Under the pieces are notes generated by a model that was not told the DNA's origin, searched no databases, and worked only from the letters and a program-made list of their open reading frames with translations. From Phycisphaeraceae bacterium (GTDB lineage: Bacteria; Planctomycetota; Phycisphaerae; Phycisphaerales; UBA1924): a stretch of DNA of 64,000 nt. The translations under genes were made by a program, and so were the position numbers. Positions 53,791 to 62,637 of this stretch are shown here, one piece after another. The DNA lies in assembly GCA_019636615.1 (NCBI GenBank), contig JAHBXF010000001.1, positions 1,798,001 through 1,862,000 on the forward strand. The letters run 5' to 3'. The stretch's first letter is position 1. Every line of letters begins with the position of its first letter.

Positions 53791-54342
53791 TCACTTCGCG
53801 TCAAAGACCGGCTCGGGGTTCACGCCGATGCCGCTGCGGCGGATCGTGATCTCGATGGCGTCGACCTTGCTCCAGTTCTTGTCAAACAACGGGATGGCCC
53901 GCCGACGGACCTCCTGCCCGCGGGACGCTTCCATCGCCAGCGCTCGTGAGTTCGCCAGGATGTACAGGTTGCCACGGTTGCTCGCGCGCCACTTCGCCCA
54001 GATGGGGTCAGACTTGCGCAGCACCACGCGGGTCTCGTCGCCGTCCACAAACGAACGCGACCAGCGGTACTCGGACGAATCCCGGCGCAGCGCATCGTCG
54101 CCGCTGAAGTAGTCGTTGAGCGACTTGCTCTCCCACATCCCCTTCTCGCCGTCGCCTACCGCCACCAGGTCGATCTCGACCTTCCCCATGCGCCCGCCGT
54201 CCTGCAGCGAGGCGTCCGGGCGGACACCAAGGTCCATCGGCTTGATGCGGGGCTTGCTCTCGCAGGCGGCAAGGCCCGCCGCCAGCACCACGGCCAGCGC
54301 CACTGTGCGGAAACCATCAACAACGCGCAGACATGATCCCAT
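53791..54342 (-). CDS. Lipoprotein of unknown function
   Basis: A protein of 183 residues. The ATG at 54342 follows AGGGG. The signal peptide ends in a lipobox (VVLAAGLAAC), so it should be a lipid-anchored protein. The mature domain is compact (VEIDLVAVGDGEKGMWESKS, SLNDYFSGDDALRRD, DPIWAKWRASNRGNLYILAN, KVDAIEITIRRSGIGV). I do not recognise the family with confidence. It stands between the pseudokinase/FGE gene (77-base gap) and the 638-residue gene (200-base gap), so the three probably belong together. Confidence 0.72.
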   Translation of the reverse strand: MGSCLRVVDGFRTVALAVVLAAGLAACESKPRIKPMDLGVRPDASLQDGGRMGKVEIDLVAVGDGEKGMWESKSLNDYFSGDDALRRDSSEYRWSRSFVDGDETRVVLRKSDPIWAKWRASNRGNLYILANSRALAMEASRGQEVRRRAIPLFDKNWSKVDAIEITIRRSGIGVNPEPVFDAK

Positions 54343-54542
54343 GGAACGCCCCTGTTCTGTGTGCTCGCGTGCTCGCCGGCCCACGCTGCCTACTCCGAGC
54401 AACCGGCCGCCTGCCCCCGCTGGGTCAGTGTGCGACTCTGGCCGGTCACTCCCAAGAAAGACGCCGGGCCCGCTCTCGCGCGCCCGGGTTGTGCAAGCAT
54501 ACCAGACTTCCTGGCCCCACGCGCGTGGGCCGCTGTTGTTCT

Positions 54543-56459
54543 TCAGCGTGTCGCGCTCGCCAGGCAATCCCGCACCACGTTCCTCACCTCGGTGTTCAAC
54601 TGCGGGTCCGGGACGATCAGCGCGCGGCACCCGCACAGCAGAGCGTACAGGTCTTCCACCGATGAATCAAAGACCCGGTGAACCGCGCTCGCCGGTGCGT
54701 CGCCGTAGTCTTTGCACCGGCTGTCCGGGCTCACGCGCGTCAACATTCGCACAAGCGCGGCCAGCACCCCGAACCACAGTTTCGGCGGCACCGCCGCGAA
54801 GGCCGACTCCGGTGTGCCTCCGTCAGCCAGCAGCCGCTGGGGCCCCAGGGACTGCGCAAACCGCTTGTCGCTGTTGAACGCCTGTTCGATCCGCTCGGGT
54901 AGGTCGAGCCCTGTCTCCATCAGCCCCGCCGCCGCCGTCGCCAGGCTGAAGAGATCGTCGAGCACCACGGGGAGCGGGCGTTTCTCGTCCGCCAGCAGCA
55001 GCCGCACACCGATGACACCCAGCGCGTACAGATCGCACGGCGTGGAGAGCATGGGAATGACCTCGAAGATCACGTCAGAAATCGGCACCCCCATCGCCGA
55101 GCGAAGCCGTTCAAGAACATCGGCGGGGAGTTTGTGCGGCGCGGTCCTCAAGCGAACTTCGCCCGCGCTCATCCCCCCCTGCGTGTCCACCGTCGCGTGC
55201 AGGTCGATGCGCACGCCCTCGACGCTGGCCCGCAGCCACACAAGGTCGCTCGATGTCGTCAAAAAACGTTCGTGCGAGGCCAGCGTGCACTCGATGATCG
55301 AACCGCCCCCCTCGCTGAGAATGTTCCGCAGCCGCAGCGTGCCCTGACCCGCCGCGGTCCGTGCCATTGAGGCCGGCGCATAAATCGACAGCCCGCCCAC
55401 CCGAGCCGGCAGAAAGTACCGCGTCGCCGCACCGGGGATGCTCAGTTCCGCCGCATCCCCCGGTGTCGCCAGCACGGGTCGCGCCGTCCACCACGAGGGC
55501 AACGCGGGCGTGCCTTGCTGCAGGTGCACCCTGAAACTCCCCGCCGAGAGGTTCAGGAGCGGGGTCTGCGCCGACATCGAGGCGTCACGCACCTGCGCCA
55601 CACACCCCGAATAGACCATGAGTTGAACGTGCAGGGCTTCGACCAGCCGCCCACCCACACCACCCCCCGAGAGGTTCAGCCACCCCCCGCGCGGGCCCCC
55701 CGCCTTCCCGGCCGCGCTGGTGCCGCCAGGCTTGCCCGATCGCACCATGTCCGAGAACTCTTCCAGCGAGTGCGGGGCGTACGGCGCGATCATCATCAGG
55801 CCGCCCCCGGGGTTGAGCGCCACGGCGTCGGCGGGCATGCCCAGCGCGCTGCGCAGCGCCCCGGCGTCTTCCTGCAAGACGTCAAGAGGCAGGAACTCCG
55901 AGGCCTCACCCGCCTGCGGTTGATACAGGTGCCTGGCCAGCGTCGCGCTGTACACCGGCAGCCCCTTGCGTGCCAGCAGCGTGTCGTCGGTGCACAGCGC
56001 CCACGCCACACCCTGGCGGTCCTGCGCCGGCAGCGGCTCGAACTTCTTGCCGTCGACGAACATCGGCGCCGGGTGCGTTGTTTCCCACCCGCACTCCAGG
56101 ATCGGCAGCGCGCCGCCCGCCGCCGCGGCGCGGCAGCGTGCCGCCCACCGCTCGTCAAGCCCTTTGTTCGTCACAGATTCGCGGTATGCCGGCGGGGCCG
56201 AACCCAGCCCCCCGAGTTGCTGCACCCACACCTCAAGCCACTGGTGCACCTGCCCCTGCGCATCCGTCAGACACCCGAGAAACACCCGCGCATCAAGGGT
56301 GTCACGCAGCATCAGCGGCGAGGCCCCGCCATCGCGTGACATCACCACGCACAGCCGTACCGGGCCCGCCCCGCTCTGGGGCGAAAGCGGCGCCGCGGCA
56401 TACTCCGCGGGCAGGCGGGCGGGCAGTGAACCAACGACAAAGGCGGGCGGTTGTGGCAC
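54543..56459 (-). CDS. Large protein with kinase-like C-lobe motif, unknown function
   Basis: A protein of 638 residues, GTG start at 56459 with GAGGGA upstream. No signal peptide or TM is evident. The middle is beta-rich and Gly-rich, with GGWLNLSGGGVGGRLVEALH and MVYSGCVAQVRDASMSAQTP. About residues 465-485 read STPCDLYALGVIGVRLLL, which closely resembles helix F of Ser/Thr kinases (DxxALGxxxxxLL). A helical region of about 150 residues follows, as in a kinase C-lobe. No HRD, DFG or Walker motif was found, so it may be a degenerate kinase. It lies upstream of the lipoprotein gene. Confidence 0.72.
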   Translation of the reverse strand: MPQPPAFVVGSLPARLPAEYAAAPLSPQSGAGPVRLCVVMSRDGGASPLMLRDTLDARVFLGCLTDAQGQVHQWLEVWVQQLGGLGSAPPAYRESVTNKGLDERWAARCRAAAAGGALPILECGWETTHPAPMFVDGKKFEPLPAQDRQGVAWALCTDDTLLARKGLPVYSATLARHLYQPQAGEASEFLPLDVLQEDAGALRSALGMPADAVALNPGGGLMMIAPYAPHSLEEFSDMVRSGKPGGTSAAGKAGGPRGGWLNLSGGGVGGRLVEALHVQLMVYSGCVAQVRDASMSAQTPLLNLSAGSFRVHLQQGTPALPSWWTARPVLATPGDAAELSIPGAATRYFLPARVGGLSIYAPASMARTAAGQGTLRLRNILSEGGGSIIECTLASHERFLTTSSDLVWLRASVEGVRIDLHATVDTQGGMSAGEVRLRTAPHKLPADVLERLRSAMGVPISDVIFEVIPMLSTPCDLYALGVIGVRLLLADEKRPLPVVLDDLFSLATAAAGLMETGLDLPERIEQAFNSDKRFAQSLGPQRLLADGGTPESAFAAVPPKLWFGVLAALVRMLTRVSPDSRCKDYGDAPASAVHRVFDSSVEDLYALLCGCRALIVPDPQLNTEVRNVVRDCLASATR

Positions 56460-56637
56460 GTCGAGAGTCCCTCACGCCGGCAAGGAAGTGTCACGCAGGA
56501 AGGCCGGCGGGCAGTTTAGGCCCTCTGGGCCTCTCTTCGGCAGCGCGGCAAACGGGCCGGGCAACCCGCCGGGATCATCCCCGCGTGCTCGCCCGGCCCG
56601 TATGGATTGCAGACAACCACTCCGGGCGACGCCCGGC

Positions 56638-57837
56638 TTACTTCTTGCGGAGTTGCTCGAGCACCGCGCGAAGGTCTCCGGGGTTCTCGATGTCGGCCAC
56701 CCAGCGGGGCTGGCCTTCGCGAACCTGCACGATCACGATCGGCTTGCTCGCGTTGCGGTTCTCGTCAAGGCTGATCATGCCGGTCACGCCCTGAAGGTCG
56801 CGTGTCTGGGCGATGGCATCGCGCACATCCTTGCCCGACAGGCTCTTGGTCCGCTTGAGCGCATCGGCCAGCACCATCGCCGCGTCATACCCCAGGCCGC
56901 CCAGCGCGTCGGGCGTCGAGCCGTATTCCTCGCGGTACTTGCGGATGAAGTCCTGCATCTCGGGCTTGTCGGGGGCCGAGTGGTTCGAGTAGTACGAGCC
57001 CTCGATGGCGTCCTGGCCGATCACCGACAGTTGCTCGCTGTCCCACCCGTCACCGCCCAGCAGCGGCACGCGGATGCCCAGTTTGCGGGCCTGAATCGCG
57101 ATGTTTCCGCCCTCGGTGTAGTAGCCGGGAACGAGAATAATCTGCGGGTTGGTCGAGCGGATGTTGGTGAGTTGCGCCGAGAAGTCGGTGTCGCCGCCGC
57201 TGTAGGTCTGGTCAGAAACGATCTGCCCACCCATGGCCACGAAATAGCGGCGGAACTCGTCGCGCAGCCCCTTGCTGTAGGCCTGTGTCTGGTCGTACAG
57301 AATCGCGGCCCGGGTGAACCCGAGATTGTCCTTGGCGAACTTCGCCAGCGCATAGGCCTGAAGGTCGTCGGTGAAGCACACGCGGAAGACATAGTCACGG
57401 CCCATCGTCACGCGCGGGTTGGTGCTGCTGGGTGTGATCATCGGCACGCCCTTCTCCTGGCACACCTGACCGCCCGCCAGCGACAGGCTCGAGGCAACCT
57501 CGCCCAGCACCGCCACAACCTTGTCGTCGGTGATCAGGCGAAGCACCGCGTTGCCCGCTTCCTGCGACTTGCCCTGATTGTCGTAGGTGATCAACTGCAG
57601 TGGACGGCCGTTGATGCCCCCGCCCGCGTTGATCTCCTTGATCGCAAGCCTGATGCCCCGGTCGGTCGACTGCCCGAACGTCGCTTCGCTGCCGGTCATC
57701 GAGGCGTAATGCCCGACTTTGATCGGCTCGCCGGACTGCGCCCCGGCCAAGCCAACCGCGGCGCCCAGCGTCATCACGAACGCGCCCACAACTTTCATCA
57801 TCCCTCGACGCCCAAGACCTGTCATGCGCTGGTTCAT
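56638..57837 (-). CDS. Branched-chain-amino-acid-type ABC transporter substrate-binding protein
   Basis: A protein of 399 residues. The ATG at 57837 follows AAGGAA and begins an export signal (RRGMMKVVGAFVMTLGAAVGLAGAQ, with an RR pair). The periplasmic binding fold of the LivJ/K class is evident: IKVGHYASMTGSEATFGQST, GIRLAIKEINAGGGINGRPL, ITPSSTNPRVT, FRVCFTDDLQAYALAKF and QAYSKGLRDEFRRYF. Ligand is probably an amino acid or another small molecule. No permease or ATPase gene is next to it. It is divergent from threonine ammonia-lyase, with a 639-base gap. Confidence 0.92.
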   Translation of the reverse strand: MNQRMTGLGRRGMMKVVGAFVMTLGAAVGLAGAQSGEPIKVGHYASMTGSEATFGQSTDRGIRLAIKEINAGGGINGRPLQLITYDNQGKSQEAGNAVLRLITDDKVVAVLGEVASSLSLAGGQVCQEKGVPMITPSSTNPRVTMGRDYVFRVCFTDDLQAYALAKFAKDNLGFTRAAILYDQTQAYSKGLRDEFRRYFVAMGGQIVSDQTYSGGDTDFSAQLTNIRSTNPQIILVPGYYTEGGNIAIQARKLGIRVPLLGGDGWDSEQLSVIGQDAIEGSYYSNHSAPDKPEMQDFIRKYREEYGSTPDALGGLGYDAAMVLADALKRTKSLSGKDVRDAIAQTRDLQGVTGMISLDENRNASKPIVIVQVREGQPRWVADIENPGDLRAVLEQLRKK

Positions 57838-58476
57838 AGTGCTCTGTTCCTTCCTGATTCGTGCCGATGGTTCCTGAACGCCGCGCCCAACGGGGGGTGC
57901 CGACGCTTTCCGATCGTTCAACCGTCAAGGCCAAGCATACCGCCGCCGAGCCCGCTGGGGGTGATGGGCGGAGTTGGGGGTGCTGTGGGTGCTGGGGGGT
58001 ATTGAAGGTGGTGGGGGTGTTGTGGGGGGTGTTGTGTCGTTCCTGCGGCCATTCAAGACAACACACGTAAGGTCTGCGATACATTCTCAACAACGGCGCG
58101 GGACCGCCACGCCGGGTTGGCGTTGCCTGTGTTCATCCAGGTTACCTCTCAGACGCACACCCGGTCATCGGGTTCCGCCTCACGGGGTTCGTTGGGTGGC
58201 CACGCAAAGGTGAGGAGAATGGGAAGTTGTGTGCGCGCGCCGCTTCTGGCCGAGATTTCACTCCCTTCTTGCTGTTAGGACTTGATTTGGTCGGTGTCAG
58301 CGGTCATGATGGTCCGAGCACGCTCCCGCGCCCCGCCAACGAACTCAGCCGAAAGCCCGACCATGATCGCCGCTGACTCGAACCAACAACAGCATTCCCA
58401 ACTTGGCGACGGGCCTCACGAACGCCGCGAAACCCCGGCGCGGGCGGGTTCACCGGCTCTCGTACACTCTGCCCCC
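57838..58476. other. Divergent intergenic region with a G-rich tract
   Basis: No gene was found in these 639 bases. From 57957 to 58030 the plus strand has seven runs of three to six G separated by short T-rich spacers (for example GGGGGTG, TTGGGGG, GGGGGGTG), a candidate G-quadruplex region. It lies 120 to 190 bases upstream of the substrate-binding protein gene. The promoters of both divergent genes must also be here. Confidence 0.6.
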
Positions 58477-59691
58477 ATGTACGTTGATTTTCCTGCCATC
58501 GTCGCCGCGCGCGCCCGCCTCGTCGGCGCTGTCATGGAAACCCCAACCCGCGAATCTCGCCCGCTCTCGCACATCTGCGGCGCCACGATTTTCACGAAGC
58601 GCGAGTACCTCCAGCAGACGGGCGCGTTCAAAGAACGGGGCGCCGCCAACGCGATGCTCCTTCTCTCTCCCGAGGCGCGTGAGCGTGGGGTGATCGCCGC
58701 CTCTGCCGGCAACCACGCCCTTGCCATGGCCTTCCACGGCCAGAGGCTGGGTATTCCCGTCACGGTGGTCATGCCCCGCACCGCCCCGCTCATCAAGCAG
58801 ACCCGCTGCAGAACCCTCGGCGCCCGGGTGCTTCTTTCGGGCACCAACGTTGAAGAAGCCAAGGTTCACGCCGATGAATGCGCCAGGGCCGAGGGGCTGA
58901 CCTATATCCACGGCTTCGACGGCGCCGAGGTCATCGCCGGGCAGGGCACCATCGGCCTTGAACTGCTCGACCAGGTGTCAAATCTTGATGCGGTTGTCTG
59001 CCCCATCGGGGGCGGCGGGTTGATCGCCGGCGTGGCGCTGGCCATCAAAACCCTGGCCCCCGCGGTGAAAGTCATCGGGGTGCAGGCCGAGCACGCCATG
59101 AGTTTCGTGGAATCTCTCAGGCAGGGCAAGGTTGTCAGCGTTGAGATCAAACCCACGCTGGCCGATGGTCTGGCGGTGCCCACGGTCGGGCCTCACGCCT
59201 TCGCCATCGCCAAAGACCTCATCGACGACTGCATCACCGTCAGCGAAGAAGAAATCGCCCACGCCATTCTCCGGCTGGTTGAACTCGAAAAGGGCGTCGT
59301 CGAAGGGGCGGGCGCGGTCCCCCTCGCGGCCTTCCTCAGCGGCAAACTCAAACACCTCGCGGGCAAACGCGTCGCGCTGCTTCTCTGCGGCGGCAACATC
59401 GACCCCGCCGTACTTGGCCGGGTGATCGAGCATGGGCTGGTCATCGATGGCCGCCTGGCCCGTTTCACCGCGTACATCTCTGACCGTCCCGGCGGCCTTC
59501 AGGTGCTCGCCTCCGCCATCGCCGGCGCGGGCGCGAACATCAAACAGGTCGAGCACGAACGCGCCTTCAGCCCCGCCGACATCAGCCGCGTGCAGGTGCT
59601 CGTCACCGTCGAAACCCGCGACCACGCGCACATCGAAGAACTCCTCGAAGCCCTTAAAGCCAAGGGCATCGAAGTCTGCAACCGCTCCTGA
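58477..59691 (+). CDS. ilvA: Threonine ammonia-lyase with ACT domain
   Basis: A protein of 404 residues. PLP enzyme: the Schiff-base Lys in TGAFKERGAANAM, the phosphate loop IGGGGLIAGVALAI and the SAGNHALAMAFHG motif. A C-terminal ACT domain (about 325-404; LARFTAYISDRPGGLQVLA) is visible. It deaminates threonine to 2-oxobutanoate. With one ACT domain it could be either the biosynthetic (isoleucine) or catabolic (tdcB) type; the gene symbol is a best guess. It precedes fumarylacetoacetase by 57 bases. Confidence 0.9.
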   Translation: MYVDFPAIVAARARLVGAVMETPTRESRPLSHICGATIFTKREYLQQTGAFKERGAANAMLLLSPEARERGVIAASAGNHALAMAFHGQRLGIPVTVVMPRTAPLIKQTRCRTLGARVLLSGTNVEEAKVHADECARAEGLTYIHGFDGAEVIAGQGTIGLELLDQVSNLDAVVCPIGGGGLIAGVALAIKTLAPAVKVIGVQAEHAMSFVESLRQGKVVSVEIKPTLADGLAVPTVGPHAFAIAKDLIDDCITVSEEEIAHAILRLVELEKGVVEGAGAVPLAAFLSGKLKHLAGKRVALLLCGGNIDPAVLGRVIEHGLVIDGRLARFTAYISDRPGGLQVLASAIAGAGANIKQVEHERAFSPADISRVQVLVTVETRDHAHIEELLEALKAKGIEVCNRS

Positions 59692-59748
59692 TCACTCTCC
59701 TGAGCCTTTCGAACAACACGACTTCACCCGCCCACGCACCATCAGACC

Positions 59749-61152
59749 ATGACCAACCATCAGCCCAAACTCGACCACACGCACGATGCTTCCCTTCGTT
59801 CCTGGGTCGAGCCCGCCAACAACCCCGCTACCCTCTTCCCCATCCAGAACCTCCCGCTGTGCGTCTTTGAACCCCGCGACGGGGCTACGCCTTCGGGCGC
59901 CCGCCCCGGCGTCGCCATCGGCGACCGCGTCTTTTCTCTGCGCGATCTCGCCGCCGCCAAACTCTTCGACAACGTTCCCGGCCTCGACGCCGGCATCATT
60001 CACAGCATCACCCAGGCCCGCGACCTGCTCTGGTTCATGCAGTGCCCGGCCAGCGCCCGCACCGCCCTGCGCCACCGCCTCGTCGATCTCTTCCGCGAAG
60101 ACAACCACTCCCTGCGCGACAACCCCAACCTTTTGCGTGCCGCGTCATTCGCGCACGCCGATGTTCTCTTCCACCTCCCGGTCGCCATCGGCGATTACAC
60201 CGACTTCTACGCCAGCATTCACCACGCCCGCACCGTCGGCAGCATGTTCCGGCCCGACAACCCGCTCCTCCCCAACTACAAGCACATCCCCATCGGCTAC
60301 CACGGCCGCGCCTCGTCCATCGTCATCAGCGGCACGCCGATCCGCCGGCCGCGCGGCCAGCAACAGCCCGCCGGCGCCCCGGCCGATGCGCCGCCGGTCT
60401 TTGCGCCCAGCGCCGTGCTTGATTACGAACTCGAAGTCGGCTGCTTCATCGGCCCGGGCAACACCCTCGGCAGCACCATCCCCATCGCCGATGCCGTGCA
60501 GCACGCCGCGGGGCTGTGCCTGGTGAACGACTGGTCAGCGCGCGATGTGCAGCGGTGGGAGTATCAGCCGCTTGGCCCATTCCTCGCCAAGAACTTCGCC
60601 ACCACCATCTCGCCGTTCCTCATCACGATGGATGCGCTCGAGCCCTTCCGCGTGCAACCCATGGCGCGGGCCGAGGGCGATCCTTCCCCGTTGCCCTACC
60701 TCACCGACGTCCGCGACCAATCCCTCGGCGCGATCGACATCAGCCTTGAAGTGACCATCCAGACGCAGGCCATGCGTCAGTCCGGCACCGCACCATTCAC
60801 CGTCAGCCGGTCCGCCGCCTTCCGCGAACTCTACTGGACCTTCGCCCAGATGATCGCCCATCACGCCAGCGGCGGCTGCAACCTCCGGCCCGGAGACCTC
60901 ATCGCCAGCGGCACGGTCAGCGGCAACGCCCCCGAGACGCGAGGCTGCCTTCTCGAACGAACCTGGGCCGGCATCGACCCTGCCTCGGGCAAACCGCTGC
61001 CCCGCACACCCCTCTCTCTCCCATCCGGCGAAACCCGCACCTTCCTTGCTGACGGCGACAGCATCACGCTGCGCGGCCTCTGCAGGCGAGAGGGTTTCCG
61101 CACGATCGGCCTGGGCGACTGCGAAGGCACCATCCTCCCGGCCGGGGAGTGA
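59749..61152 (+). CDS. fahA: Fumarylacetoacetase
   Basis: A protein of 467 residues (human FAH 419). Motifs: FPIQNLPLCVFEP, the metal-binding DYTDFYASIHHA, NYKHIPIGYHGRASSIVISG, the two acidic ligands in YELEVGCFIG and VNDWSARDVQRWEYQPLGPF. It hydrolyses fumarylacetoacetate to fumarate and acetoacetate, last step of tyrosine breakdown. It shares strand with the threonine ammonia-lyase gene. Homogentisate dioxygenase and maleylacetoacetate isomerase are not adjacent, so the pathway must be completed elsewhere. Confidence 0.95.
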   Translation: MTNHQPKLDHTHDASLRSWVEPANNPATLFPIQNLPLCVFEPRDGATPSGARPGVAIGDRVFSLRDLAAAKLFDNVPGLDAGIIHSITQARDLLWFMQCPASARTALRHRLVDLFREDNHSLRDNPNLLRAASFAHADVLFHLPVAIGDYTDFYASIHHARTVGSMFRPDNPLLPNYKHIPIGYHGRASSIVISGTPIRRPRGQQQPAGAPADAPPVFAPSAVLDYELEVGCFIGPGNTLGSTIPIADAVQHAAGLCLVNDWSARDVQRWEYQPLGPFLAKNFATTISPFLITMDALEPFRVQPMARAEGDPSPLPYLTDVRDQSLGAIDISLEVTIQTQAMRQSGTAPFTVSRSAAFRELYWTFAQMIAHHASGGCNLRPGDLIASGTVSGNAPETRGCLLERTWAGIDPASGKPLPRTPLSLPSGETRTFLADGDSITLRGLCRREGFRTIGLGDCEGTILPAGE

Positions 61153-61200
61153 TCGTGCCGCGGCTTGATCTCCAGAGAAGGATTTCTTCCCGGAGGCCTC

Positions 61201-61419
61201 ATGGGGTGGAAAGAGCTCGACTCAGCAGCGAGGGCCTGCCTTATCGATCTTTATGCGAAGTCGTCACTCACAGTTGACGACCTTCCATACACGCGGGAGT
61301 TTGACGTCATGCTCGCCGAGTTCAATACCAAGACCGGCAAGAAACTAACGCAGCACGAGTTTTGGCGTGCGGTCTCTTCTGCACGAAAAACCGGCAAACT
61401 CAAGCGCAAAGAGCGATGA
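61201..61419 (+). CDS. Small conserved-looking protein
   Basis: A protein of 72 residues. The ATG at 61201 has GGAGG 6 bases upstream, which supports a real gene. The sequence begins MGWKELDSAARACLIDLYAK, contains DDLPYTREFDVMLAEF and ends in a basic tail (KTGKLKRKER). It looks helical, possibly a small DNA- or protein-binding module. I do not recognise it. It is 48 bases after fumarylacetoacetase. Confidence 0.6.
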   Translation: MGWKELDSAARACLIDLYAKSSLTVDDLPYTREFDVMLAEFNTKTGKKLTQHEFWRAVSSARKTGKLKRKER

Positions 61420-61459
61420 AACCGTTGAAGCGATCGAAGTTCCACTCGTGCTCGGTCTT

Positions 61460-61969
61460 CTATTGTCGCCGCGCCATGCGTTTGAGCAACTGAATCTGCC
61501 CCGCGTGATAGGCGCTGTGCGACGCGATGCCCACGATGTAGTCCGCGCGCTGCCACGCTCTCGCGCCGGGCACACTCCAGAGCGAAGCAGGATCGACCCG
61601 CGCGACGGCCTCTCTGAGCAGTCCGTATTCGCGTTTGAGCAGCCGCACGTCGGCGCGCCACGCCGCGCCGTCCCGCTCGGCGGGCAGCGCGGGCCAGTTC
61701 GAGGGAGAGCGTGCAAAGCCCGCCGGCGCGCCCGGATCAATGATGCGTCTCACCGCGTACATCCAGTACGCCGCGTGCAGGACGTGCTGCCAGATGCACC
61801 GGCTCGCCCCGCTTGGTGTGCAGGTCGCTTGGGCCACGGTCACGCCGCGCACGGATCCCAGCAGCGTCGGTCCCTGCCACCCGCGCCCGGTCACCGCGCC
61901 GTCTACCTGCGCCAGGAGCAGACGTACCAGCGGATCAACCCTGAGTCCCGGTTCAGCGCGCCGGCCCAC
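61460..61969 (-). CDS. DinB/YfiT-like four-helix metalloprotein
   Basis: A protein of 169 residues, GTG start at 61969, three bases after the stop codon of the upstream gene. Histidines in positions typical of the DinB fold are seen: CIWQHVLHAAYWMYAVRR and GIASHSAYHAGQIQLLKR. Members are thiol-dependent or divalent-metal enzymes, often with unknown substrates. Function here is unassigned. Confidence 0.7.
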   Translation of the reverse strand: MGRRAEPGLRVDPLVRLLLAQVDGAVTGRGWQGPTLLGSVRGVTVAQATCTPSGASRCIWQHVLHAAYWMYAVRRIIDPGAPAGFARSPSNWPALPAERDGAAWRADVRLLKREYGLLREAVARVDPASLWSVPGARAWQRADYIVGIASHSAYHAGQIQLLKRMARRQ

Positions 61970-61972
61970 GGT

Positions 61973-62422
61973 TCAGTCCGCCTTGGTTGGTCGGGGTTCG
62001 AACGAAGCCCCGTCGAGCACATCGAAACTCACGAACTGCCCGGGTGAGAACTGGTCGGCCTTCTGCCGCGGATCGGTCGGTGTGCAATGAATGGGCACCC
62101 CCGCATCCACGATGATCGCGCCCCCTTCGGCCCGCAGCACCGTGCCCTGAACCCGGCGCGGCCTGCCGTACACAGGTTCGATGTACTCCCCGCCCGTCTG
62201 CACCACGTCGATGCGCCGCGCCTGGGCCCGGATGATGCCGATGAGCCTCTTGCCCACCTGTGTCTGGATCGGCCCGGTCGGCCGCAGGTGCAGTTCGTAG
62301 TTGGTGTTCGGCACGGCGAACTTCACAAACGCCGGGCGCGTCGCGGTTTCGGCGACAACTTCGAGCAGTGTGCCGCGCGCGATGCCGGGTTCGAGCGGGG
62401 TTGTGGGCGAGGGCGTGATCAT
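61973..62422 (-). CDS. Conserved-looking protein of unknown function (beta-rich)
   Basis: A protein of 149 residues, ATG at 62422. It has no signal peptide or TM. Sequence features: ARGTLLEVVAETATRPAFVK, TNYELHLRPTGPIQTQVGKR, VQGTVLRAEGGAIIVDAGVP and DQFSPGQFVSFDVLDGASF. The pattern suggests a beta-barrel or OB-like fold. It is 3 bases from the DinB-like gene, so the two are probably translated together. Confidence 0.65.
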   Translation of the reverse strand: MITPSPTTPLEPGIARGTLLEVVAETATRPAFVKFAVPNTNYELHLRPTGPIQTQVGKRLIGIIRAQARRIDVVQTGGEYIEPVYGRPRRVQGTVLRAEGGAIIVDAGVPIHCTPTDPRQKADQFSPGQFVSFDVLDGASFEPRPTKAD

Positions 62423-62637
62423 ACCGCAAGGGTACCCCGCGCCGGGGTGTCTACGTCGGTAGCCCGGGCCGTCCGCGCCGGCCGCGGCGTGCCTCGCCTT
62501 TGGTCAAGATTTCGTGAGGATTCTCTCTGCCCCCTTGCCCCGCAACGTCTATCGGGACAGAATTGTCCGGGGAGAGCATCTACGCGGTCGCGGCCGGCGA
62601 TCCCTCTGTGTTCGGTTCGCGTTGCAAAGGAGTCCCC

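Noticed and set aside
49796-56459. A type VI secretion locus, suggested by the kinase/FGE/lipoprotein combination.
   Set aside because: No baseplate, sheath, Hcp, VgrG, TssJLM or ClpV gene is in the window, so only a resemblance to its control module can be claimed.
56622-56636. Hairpin CCGGGC-GAC-GCCCGG right after the substrate-binding protein gene as a terminator.
   Set aside because: The stem is only 6 bp with no T run on the minus strand, so I did not list it as a terminator.
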